Under the pieces are notes generated by a model that searched no databases, was not told the DNA's origin, and saw nothing but the letters and a program-made list of their open reading frames with translations. From contig JAITEW010000234.1 in the NCBI GenBank assembly GCA_031281855.1, positions 1 through 5,228 of the forward strand: a stretch of 5,228 bases of DNA. The letters run 5' to 3'. Below, piece by piece: positions 1 through 5,228 of this stretch; within the stretch, counting starts at the first letter, position 1; every line of letters begins with the position of its first letter. The translations under genes and the position numbers were made by a program. The DNA is from Treponema sp. (lineage in GTDB: Bacteria > Spirochaetota > Spirochaetia > Treponematales > Breznakiellaceae).

Positions 1-13
1 AACTTTAGCTCTT

Positions 14-66
14 TTATACACCTCCTGTGATCCGCTATACTTCCCTATACTAAGGAGCGTGTATGA
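14..66 (+). promoter_or_regulatory. Shine-Dalgarno site and start codon inside a potential leader hairpin
   Basis: AAGGAG at 52-57 is a strong ribosome binding site for the ATG at 63. Positions 14-26 (TTATACACCTCCT) can pair with 53-66 (AGGAGCGTGTATGA): 13 pairs including one G-U, with C58 bulged and a 26-base loop. If transcription begins upstream of position 14, this fold would cover both the Shine-Dalgarno site and the AUG. The complementarity is visible directly; regulation of translation is inference. A promoter closer to the gene would leave the left arm out of the transcript, and the repeat would then act only as DNA or be accidental. Confidence 0.4.
35..51 (+). repeat. Two CTATACT direct repeats ten bases apart, candidate -10 elements
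   Basis: CTATACT occurs at 35-41 and 45-51, one helical turn apart, and TATAC also occurs at 15-19. TATACT is a fair match to a sigma-70 -10 hexamer, so the copy at 36-41 could drive a short leader starting near 48. No convincing -35 hexamer is visible about 17 bases upstream of it. The repeat could equally be paired half-sites for a regulator. Evidence is weak because the upstream region is cut by the window edge. Confidence 0.25.
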
Positions 67-851
67 CCCAGACAATTCTTGACAGATTCAGGCTTGACGG
101 CAAAACCGCACTGGTCACCGGGGGCGGGCAGGGGATAGGGCAGGCTTACGCGGCGGCCCTGGGCGAGGCCGGCGCGAAGATCGCGGTAGTAGATATCAAT
201 GCCGCGGCGGCGGAGGAAACCGCCCAGATCCTTATACGGAAAGGCATTGAGGCTATCGCCGTTATCGCCGACGTAACCAAAGAAGAGGATGTCAAAAAGA
301 TGGTTAAGGCGGTTGTTGATACCTGGGGCTTTCTGACCATCGGGGTGAACAACGCCGGCATGGGGGTCTGGCGGGACGCGCTGACCCAGGATTTCGCGGA
401 ATGGAGGAAGATCCTTTCCCTCAACCTGGATTCGGTATTCCTCTGCGCCCGTACAGAAGCGGCGGAAATGATTAAAAAAGGCTACGGCAAGATTATCAAT
501 ACCGCGTCCATGTCGGCGCATATCGCCAATACCCCCCAGAACCAGGCCGCCTATAACGCCTCCAAAGCCGGGGTGCTCCACCTTACCCGGAGCCTTGCCG
601 CCGAATGGGCGCCCAACAATATCCTGGTAAACAGCATAAGCCCAGGGTATACCAGGACCGCACTGGTGGGAAACCTCCTTGAGACCCAGGAAGGCAAAAC
701 CATGCTTCCAAAATGGCTCGCAAAAGTGCCCCTTGGCCGTATGGCTGAGGTTGAGGATCTCCAGGGAGCCGCTGTATACCTGGCCTCTCCGGCTTCGGAC
801 TATATGACCGGATCGGACATCATTATCGACGGCGGTTACTGCTGCTGGTAG
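63..851 (+). CDS. SDR family oxidoreductase, mannitol/sorbitol dehydrogenase-like
   Basis: This 262-residue protein is a classical, cytoplasmic short-chain dehydrogenase/reductase of normal length. Seen in the sequence: the Rossmann cofactor motif TGGGQGIG (residues 19-26), an acidic residue D44 at the end of beta-strand 2 (usually a sign of NAD rather than NADP preference), ADVT at 69-72, NNAG at 96-99, and the catalytic set N121, S149, Y164 and K168 (YNASK). The segment around TASMSAHIANTPQNQ (147-161) and the ending DGGYCCW resemble bacterial and fungal mannitol dehydrogenase, sorbose reductase and related polyol dehydrogenases, so the likely substrate is a sugar alcohol or ketose. That substrate class is inference; gluconate or deoxygluconate dehydrogenase are alternatives. 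The ATG start is supported by AAGGAG five bases upstream and by the Rossmann fold beginning close behind it. The gene converges on the hybrid kinase gene, and no operon partner is visible inside the window. Confidence 0.95.
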   Translation: MTQTILDRFRLDGKTALVTGGGQGIGQAYAAALGEAGAKIAVVDINAAAAEETAQILIRKGIEAIAVIADVTKEEDVKKMVKAVVDTWGFLTIGVNNAGMGVWRDALTQDFAEWRKILSLNLDSVFLCARTEAAEMIKKGYGKIINTASMSAHIANTPQNQAAYNASKAGVLHLTRSLAAEWAPNNILVNSISPGYTRTALVGNLLETQEGKTMLPKWLAKVPLGRMAEVEDLQGAAVYLASPASDYMTGSDIIIDGGYCCW

Positions 852-904
852 AAAAATCTGACAGGAAGAACCGGCGCTTCAGGGTTCCCTGTTTTCAGGT
901 TTTC
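851..904. terminator. Probable bidirectional terminator between convergent genes
   Basis: The sequence from the end of the SDR gene to just inside the kinase gene forms an imperfect inverted repeat. GAACC (868-872) pairs with GGTTC (883-887) around a ten-base loop. CAGG (862-865) pairs with CCTG (888-891) after a two-base bulge, CTG (858-860) pairs with CAG (896-898) beyond an internal loop, and the A-run at 853-856 pairs with the T-run at 900-903. The right arm ends in GGTTTTC for plus-strand transcripts, and the minus strand ends in ATTTTTC for kinase transcripts, so both directions have a U-tract. The kinase stop codon (895-897) lies inside the right arm. Mismatches and bulges make efficiency uncertain. 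Confidence 0.55.
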
Positions 905-3900
905 TCAATCTGGCGGATATATTCGGCGATCTTGAAATCTTCCTGTTTGATGTGTTTTACCAGCCACCTGACCATCACGGTAGTGAGTTTTTGCCATAAC
1001 TGGGGGGAAGATCCGTTATAAATAAAATCATCCCTGAGCTTTGAAATAGTCTCCTTAAACTCGCCGTGGCTCTTCCGGTGTTCCATGTAATCCGGGTAAT
1101 TGCAGCTTAGCTGGAGGGCTTCTTCGTCGGTAAAGTGCCGTACCGTATAGTCGGTCAGGAAATCCAGGATTTCCTGCAGGACCTGGGGGCTTTGGTCGTT
1201 CATACAGGCGTCAACAAAGTTTGACATAAGGCGGAAAATCTGCTTGTGCTGGCTGTCGATTTTGTAATTCCCCGTAGCCAGTTCCGGGTTCCAGGTTACG
1301 CCGTATTTCCAGTCCTCCAGGAAGCCCGCTGCCGGTTCATCGTACCTGGCAAAGGCCCTTTTGGACGCGTGGTTCTTAGGCAGGTATTTCCGCAGTTTTT
1401 CCATGACCTCGTCAAAATTCAGGGGCTTGCCTATATGGTCGTTCATGCCTGCAGCCAGGGACTTCTCGACATCCTCCCGGAACACGTTGGCGGTCATGGC
1501 GACAATCGGAATGTTCTGGTATTCCGCCGTTTTTGTTCTCAAGTCTTCCTCAAAAGCGCGTATGCGCCTCGTGGCTTCGTAGCCGTCCATTTCGGGCATC
1601 TGGACATCCATAAAGATCATGTCGTACTTTTCAGGTTCTTTTTTGAACATTTCCACCGCAATGGCCCCGTTCCCGGCGCAGTCTATGTCCAGCGCCGTAG
1701 GCTCCAGGAGCGCCAGGACTATTTCCCGGTTTATTTCCACATCCTCGGCCAGGAGTATGCGGTAGCCCTTGAATGCATCGGCAGTCTCTTCGCTCTCGCC
1801 GTTGGCCGCGGCGTTGGTTATTCCCAGACATTCGTTGATAAGATCCGCAATCGAAGAAGGGAAAAGGGGCTTGGCCAGGAACCTGTCCACCCCTGCGGCT
1901 TTGGCGTCGTCCGCAATAAGGTTCCATTCGGTTCCGGAGATCATAGTCACCACGGACTTGTCCCCGCATTGTTCGCGTATCCGCGCGGTCAGTTCCATCC
2001 CGTTCATGCCCGGCATCTTCCAGTCAATGAAGTAGATGTCGTAAGGCCCCTTGTCCTTGATAAGCGCCAGGGCCTCTTCGCCGCCCGAAGCGGTATCGCA
2101 TCTGATGCCGAAACGCTGGGCAATATCGGCGAAGTACCGCCATACCTCAGACTCGTCGTCAACTACCAGGATTTTCAGGTTGCTCCAGTTCACCCCGGGA
2201 TTGAGGGTGTGTATCTGTTCCATAGCGCCGCGCTTCATCTTTACCGTAAAGATGAACGTAGAGCCTTTGCCCAGTTCGGACTCGATCCAGATCTCGCCGC
2301 CCATAAGTTCCACGATGCGCCTGGAGATCGCAAGGCCCAGGCCGGTGCCGCCGAATTTCCTGGTAGTGCTGCTTTCGGCCTGCTCGAAGGAGTTGAAAAG
2401 CCGCTTCTGCTGCTCCGGGCTTATGCCGATACCGGTGTCAGTCACCTCTATGCGTATGGTGCAGAGGCCGTTTTCTTCACCCTCAAAATAGGCGTTTAGC
2501 CGTATAGAGCCTTCGTCAGGGGTGAATTTTACCGCATTGGAAAGGAGGTTGACGATCACCTGGGACAGCCGCTGGTCGTCGCCCACAAGAGTATGGGGGA
2601 TTTTCCGGTCTATAGTCACGTAGAAGGACTGCTTCCGCTGATCCATCTTGAAGTTGATGACATCCGCCACTTTCCGGAGCATCCTTTCGAATTCGAAAGC
2701 CTCAAGCGACAGTTCCAGTTTGTTGGCCTCGATTTTGGACATATCCAGAATATCGTTTATGACCCCCAGAAGGTGGGTCGAAGCGTCCTCTATCTTCCTG
2801 AAAGCGTAGTCCTTCTTTTCCTGATCATCTGAGTTCTTGCCGATAGCGGTCATGCCGATGATGGCGTTCATAGGGGTACGCATCTCGTGGCTCATGTTCG
2901 AGAGGAAATCCCCTTTGGCCTTGCTTGCCTGGATAGCCTGGTTCAAAGCCGCTGCCCTGGCTTTTTCCATAATGTCCCGGCCCACGGCCCCGGATATGGC
3001 GCTGGACAAGGTGCCTACCAGTTGGGCGTCGCTGTCGCTCCAGATCCGTCCGCTGACGCATTCTTCGATGCTCAAAAGGCCCCAAAAGGCGTTGTCCACA
3101 TAGAGCGGCGCCCAGATAAAGGCTTTGACCCCGGCTTTCTCCATAATCCGGTACTTACCCGCTTCGTCGGTCCGGACATCGTTGATGTAAACCGTAGGGA
3201 CGTATCCCTTTTCAGGAACCTCTTTGGGAAAAGTGCTGTTAATAATTTCGTTGAAGCCTTTATGCTCAGGCTCAGGCCGCCATTTTTCATCCGAAGACCA
3301 GGTATACACCAGGCGGCTTTCACCGCTGGCATTGTCGGCAATCGCGACCAGCACCCTGGCGGCTTTGAGAAATTCCCCTGTCCGCCTTAGGGCGTTGGTA
3401 ATCAGGACCTCCATGGATTCACGGGAGATAAAGCTCTGGGAGATTTCGGACATAAGCTCCTGCTGCGCGAGCCTGGAATTGAGGATAGAATCGGCGGCGT
3501 CCCGTACCACGGCGTTGGCCAAAAGGAGGCTCCCGGAACGGAGTATGTTCACAACATCAGCGGGGAAATCCCGTTCCGCGTGGCAGTCGTCAAAACTCAC
3601 AAAACCCCAGAATTTTTTCTGCAAATAGATAGGGATGATCAGAATGGACAGTATGCCGAAGGGCCCGAGCGCTACCTGTTCTTCAGGCGAAAGCCGGGAG
3701 ACCCTGCTGTTAACGCATTTCCCGACCGCAAAGTTTTCCTCCCAGTTGACGATGCTGTCGATATAGGACTGCCCTGTTTCGGCTTTGAGGGATTTATCGG
3801 CGTTCCCGCCCATGAGCCATTCGTAGTGCTGTTCATAACGGAGCTTCCCGTTGTTAGTACATTTTTTCCAGATATACATGCGGTCAACATCGATACAGCG

Positions 3901-4626
3901 GGCCATTATTTCCATAGCCTCGTGAAGGGGCTTTTCCAGTTCCTTGAACTCAGAAGAGAGGAGCATCCCGGCCACTTCGTTTACCACCCTAAGGAGCTTG
4001 TCCCGGTAGTAGAGCCCTTCTACGGCATTTTCGGCTTTCTCTTTTTCCGTCATATAGATTCTGGTCTGGAAAATGATGATAACCCCGATGCAGAACCCCG
4101 CTATGCCGATGGTCTGGATCTGATCCAGGTACCTGTTGATCCCGGAATTATCCGCCGTAAACCGGGCGAAGAAAGGCAGGGAACTGAGATAGTAACAGAG
4201 GATAATCTCTATTATATGGAGAATAAGAATGATTATCCGGCTTGTCCCGTTGCTCAGGATGATTATGACGGTCATGCTCAGGACAAAATAAGCGGGCGCA
4301 GTTCCTTCAAGGCCCCCAAGGGCGAAAAAGAGCAGCGGAAACAGGGTACAGCAGATAAAGATCAGGGTTAGCCAGCGGCAAAAGGTGTGTATCCGGTACC
4401 TGTTGGCCAGGATCAGCAGGGTGATTATCGACAGGATGATGGCCGCAACCACCAAAAGCAGGAAAAAGCTCGCTCCCATGGCTATGCGGGTGAACAGCGC
4501 CATTACAGCCCCGCAGGCGCCGACCAGGAAGATCATGTTTATCATTCGGGCTTCCAGGGGAAGCTCATCGGACCGGACGTATTTTTGGAGGAACTGCTTT
4601 AATCCACTGATGCTAAACCTTTCCAT
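895..4626 (-). CDS. Membrane hybrid sensor histidine kinase with two receivers and a C-terminal hemerythrin domain
   Basis: This 1243-residue protein is a membrane-bound hybrid kinase. About six hydrophobic segments (residues 31-50, 53-74, 85-105, 110-127, 130-150, 171-190) place both ends in the cytoplasm. Two GAF-like sensor domains follow (about 225-375 and 405-550), each with the typical WGFVSFDD/WGLLSIEE strand. The kinase core has phosphoacceptor H580 (SHEMRTP), N-box NLLSNAVKFT (693-702), DTGIGI (730-735) and GGTGLGL (759-765). Receiver 1 (about 818-932) has D823/D824, D868, S897 and K919; receiver 2 (about 955-1082) has E961/D962, D1007, T1045 and K1067. All key residues are present, so both should accept phosphate. 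A bacteriohemerythrin domain (about 1108-1243) ends the protein; no HPt domain is seen. The ligand is unknown. The ATG lacks a well-placed Shine-Dalgarno site; M28 is an alternative start that would keep all the domains. The gene is divergent from the glycosidase-like gene and convergent with the SDR gene. Confidence 0.95.
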   Translation of the reverse strand: MERFSISGLKQFLQKYVRSDELPLEARMINMIFLVGACGAVMALFTRIAMGASFFLLLVVAAIILSIITLLILANRYRIHTFCRWLTLIFICCTLFPLLFFALGGLEGTAPAYFVLSMTVIIILSNGTSRIIILILHIIEIILCYYLSSLPFFARFTADNSGINRYLDQIQTIGIAGFCIGVIIIFQTRIYMTEKEKAENAVEGLYYRDKLLRVVNEVAGMLLSSEFKELEKPLHEAMEIMARCIDVDRMYIWKKCTNNGKLRYEQHYEWLMGGNADKSLKAETGQSYIDSIVNWEENFAVGKCVNSRVSRLSPEEQVALGPFGILSILIIPIYLQKKFWGFVSFDDCHAERDFPADVVNILRSGSLLLANAVVRDAADSILNSRLAQQELMSEISQSFISRESMEVLITNALRRTGEFLKAARVLVAIADNASGESRLVYTWSSDEKWRPEPEHKGFNEIINSTFPKEVPEKGYVPTVYINDVRTDEAGKYRIMEKAGVKAFIWAPLYVDNAFWGLLSIEECVSGRIWSDSDAQLVGTLSSAISGAVGRDIMEKARAAALNQAIQASKAKGDFLSNMSHEMRTPMNAIIGMTAIGKNSDDQEKKDYAFRKIEDASTHLLGVINDILDMSKIEANKLELSLEAFEFERMLRKVADVINFKMDQRKQSFYVTIDRKIPHTLVGDDQRLSQVIVNLLSNAVKFTPDEGSIRLNAYFEGEENGLCTIRIEVTDTGIGISPEQQKRLFNSFEQAESSTTRKFGGTGLGLAISRRIVELMGGEIWIESELGKGSTFIFTVKMKRGAMEQIHTLNPGVNWSNLKILVVDDESEVWRYFADIAQRFGIRCDTASGGEEALALIKDKGPYDIYFIDWKMPGMNGMELTARIREQCGDKSVVTMISGTEWNLIADDAKAAGVDRFLAKPLFPSSIADLINECLGITNAAANGESEETADAFKGYRILLAEDVEINREIVLALLEPTALDIDCAGNGAIAVEMFKKEPEKYDMIFMDVQMPEMDGYEATRRIRAFEEDLRTKTAEYQNIPIVAMTANVFREDVEKSLAAGMNDHIGKPLNFDEVMEKLRKYLPKNHASKRAFARYDEPAAGFLEDWKYGVTWNPELATGNYKIDSQHKQIFRLMSNFVDACMNDQSPQVLQEILDFLTDYTVRHFTDEEALQLSCNYPDYMEHRKSHGEFKETISKLRDDFIYNGSSPQLWQKLTTVMVRWLVKHIKQEDFKIAEYIRQIEKT
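898..1305 (-). other. Bacteriohemerythrin domain of the hybrid kinase
   Basis: Residues about 1108-1243 of the kinase match the bacteriohemerythrin pattern. It opens with VTWNPELATGNYKIDSQHKQ (1110-1129) and carries H1127, then H1164 and E1168 (HFTDE), H1183 and H1187 (HRKSH), and H1225 and D1230 (HIKQED). These are five histidines, one glutamate and one aspartate in the family order and with near-standard spacing: the full ligand set for an oxo-bridged diiron site. Family knowledge says such domains bind O2 reversibly and can respond to NO or redox state. A role as sensor input or as a modulator of the neighbouring receiver is inference. Confidence 0.9.
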
Positions 4627-4702
4627 ACTATATATAATATACCCTTTTACCCGGCTTTACTCTAGTTTCTTTCTATAAAAAGTCTGCGCATATACAGAAC
4701 TC

Positions 4703-4728
4703 TTTGGAATTATATTTGGAATTATATT
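4703..4728. repeat. Tandem 12-bp repeat in the divergent promoter region
   Basis: TTTGGAATTATA occurs twice head to tail (4703-4714 and 4715-4726), and the period continues for two more bases. On the minus strand each copy reads TATAATTCCAAA, so each contains a perfect TATAAT. The repeat sits between the divergent kinase and glycosidase-like genes and overlaps the candidate promoters on both strands. It may be a pair of regulator sites spaced near one helical turn, or simply replication slippage in AT-rich DNA. Confidence 0.7.
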
Positions 4729-4733
4729 ATAAA
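4704..4733 (+). promoter_or_regulatory. Candidate promoter for the glycosidase-like gene
   Basis: TTGGAA (4704-4709) and TATAAA (4728-4733) are separated by 18 bases and could serve as -35 and -10 hexamers. They would give a leader of about 110 bases before the ATG at 4852. Both elements are imperfect, and in DNA this AT-rich such matches arise easily. The site overlaps the kinase promoter candidate, so the two promoters could compete or be controlled together. Confidence 0.35.
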
Positions 4734-4747
4734 GAAAAATATTTCAA
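4721..4747 (-). promoter_or_regulatory. Candidate promoter for the hybrid kinase gene
   Basis: On the minus strand, TTGAAA (4747-4742) is followed after 15 bases by TATAAT (4726-4721), a near-consensus sigma-70 pair with a short spacer. Further TATAAT copies lie at 4731-4726 and 4714-4709. Transcription would start roughly 85-90 bases ahead of the kinase ATG. The AT-rich run next to the start codon (4627-4641) offers other -10-like sequences, so the exact site is uncertain. Confidence 0.4.
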
Positions 4748-4763
4748 GGCATACATTTTAGAA

Positions 4764-4786
4764 TCTAAAACCAACCGGGTTTTGGA
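4764..4786 (+). promoter_or_regulatory. Nine-pair inverted repeat in the leader of the glycosidase-like gene
   Basis: TCTAAAACC (4764-4772) pairs with GGTTTTGGA (4778-4786) around the five-base loop AACCG, with one G-U pair. No T-run follows, so it is not an intrinsic terminator. It could be an operator for a dimeric regulator or a structured leader element. The pairing is seen directly; the role is unknown. Confidence 0.45.
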
Positions 4787-4814
4787 ACAAACTCACGTTT
4801 CCTGTTGCTATTAT

Positions 4815-4846
4815 CCGCCTTTTCCTCTACCCTGCTCAAAAGGGGG
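4815..4846 (+). promoter_or_regulatory. Ribosome binding site with potential covering hairpin
   Basis: AGGGGG (4841-4846) lies five bases before the ATG at 4852 and decides that start. CCTTTT (4818-4823) pairs with AAAAGG (4838-4843) around a 14-base loop, and CC (4815-4816) can add two pairs with GG (4844-4845) past a bulged G4817. The fold would cover the ribosome binding site. It is short and may be coincidental. Confidence 0.4.
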
Positions 4847-4851
4847 ACATC

Positions 4852-5228
4852 ATGACAGAAACAACCATCACTAAAACCGCTGAAACAGCAGGCAGCAACG
4901 GCCTGGTCTATGAGCGGAAACTGCCAAAAGCGGTTCTCAAAACAAGGCTGGCGGTCCGGGCGGCGTCGCTTTTGGATAACGAAGGGGACGCGCTTTTTCT
5001 CGGCCAGTCGGGCGAGGCTTTTGTGCTTCTGGATTTCGGCGAGGAACTGGTCGTCCGGCTCCGTATCCGGGGCGAAGCGTTTCAGGACGGCGAAATCAAG
5101 TTCTTCTATGGGGAATCCGTGGAGGAAGCGGAACGGCAAAAGGATGTGGGCATTACCTGGTACCATATACCCAGGGATTATTTTGAGCTGAAGCCGGGGT
5201 CCTTCGATCTGCGCAGCATAGGCCGCCG
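4852..5228 (+). CDS. Probable alpha-L-rhamnosidase-like glycosidase, N-terminal part (cut by window end)
   Basis: The frame opens at ATG 4852 behind AGGGGG and stays open to the window end, giving 125 residues and two further bases; the next in-frame stop upstream is TAG at 4759. There is no signal peptide, so the visible start suggests a cytoplasmic protein. The core reads VLLDFGEELVVRLRIRG (58-74), then FFYGESVEEAE (84-94), then a TWYHIPRDYFELKPG stretch (102-116) and DLRSIGR at the end. This order of a DFGxE strand, a YGES strand and a P-R-D-x-F-x-L-x-P-G strand resembles the beta-sandwich ahead of the six-hairpin catalytic domain in alpha-L-rhamnosidase-like (GH78-type) enzymes. The family call is from pattern memory and moderate at best; the catalytic domain is outside the window. 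Another glycosidase or a carbohydrate-binding protein is possible. The gene is divergent from the hybrid kinase. Confidence 0.8.
   Translation, partial: MTETTITKTAETAGSNGLVYERKLPKAVLKTRLAVRAASLLDNEGDALFLGQSGEAFVLLDFGEELVVRLRIRGEAFQDGEIKFFYGESVEEAERQKDVGITWYHIPRDYFELKPGSFDLRSIGR

Noticed and set aside
19..26. AGGAGGTG on the minus strand as a ribosome binding site for a gene leaving the left edge
   Set aside because: No ATG follows within the 18 bases remaining before the window edge, and the only nearby GTG overlaps the motif. It is better explained as the left arm of the leader inverted repeat.
45..581. A 178-codon open frame on the minus strand
   Set aside because: It is antisense to the SDR gene, whose cofactor and catalytic motifs are intact; the minus translation has no family features.
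1246..2499. A 417-codon open frame on the plus strand
   Set aside because: It lies wholly antisense to the receiver and ATPase domains of the hybrid kinase, whose motifs are unmistakable. Its translation shows no recognisable domain, and its length is explained by codon bias in the real gene.
3580..4371. A 263-codon open frame on the plus strand
   Set aside because: It is antisense to the GAF and membrane regions of the kinase, with low-complexity, motif-free translation and no convincing ribosome binding site.
4627..4851. Small gene or RNA gene in the divergent intergenic region
   Set aside because: Only short, AT-rich open stretches without ribosome binding sites are present, and no tRNA-like or riboswitch-like structure was recognised.
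4765..5166. Open frames overlapping the last gene (minus strand, and a plus-strand frame at 4910-5191)
   Set aside because: The frame starting at 4852 has a well-placed ribosome binding site and a recognisable protein pattern; the other two are its shadows.

Overview
The window looks like chromosomal DNA from a bacterium of roughly balanced GC content that lives on carbohydrates in low-oxygen habitats. The large hybrid sensor kinase (six membrane segments, two GAF domains, two receivers and a C-terminal bacteriohemerythrin domain) recalls kinases of gut spirochetes such as Treponema. That taxonomic guess is inference from protein style only, and no marker gene is present to confirm it.

Layout. 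Positions 1-62 are the end of an intergenic region carrying a Shine-Dalgarno site and an inverted repeat that can fold over the start of the first gene. Positions 63-851 (+) encode a short-chain dehydrogenase/reductase (SDR) of the mannitol/sorbitol dehydrogenase-like type. Positions 852-894 separate two convergent genes and hold an imperfect hairpin that probably terminates both transcripts. Positions 895-4626 (-) encode one 1243-residue hybrid histidine kinase. Positions 4627-4851 are an AT-rich divergent intergenic region with a 12-bp tandem repeat overlapped by candidate promoters on both strands, followed by two leader hairpins. From 4852 (+) to the window end there is an incomplete gene whose first 125 residues resemble the N-terminal beta-sandwich of alpha-L-rhamnosidase-like glycosidases.

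How the parts may fit together. The two outer genes suggest sugar use: a polyol/sugar oxidoreductase and a probable glycosidase. The kinase between them is on the opposite strand, so it is not in an operon with either, but it shares its upstream region with the glycosidase-like gene. The most unusual item is the kinase's C-terminus. An apparently complete diiron hemerythrin domain follows two receiver domains, at a place where hybrid kinases often carry an HPt phosphotransfer domain, and no HPt domain is visible. This suggests that oxygen, NO or redox sensing is joined to the phosphorelay, whose onward step would then need a separate protein. No RNA genes, mobile elements or CRISPR arrays were recognised.
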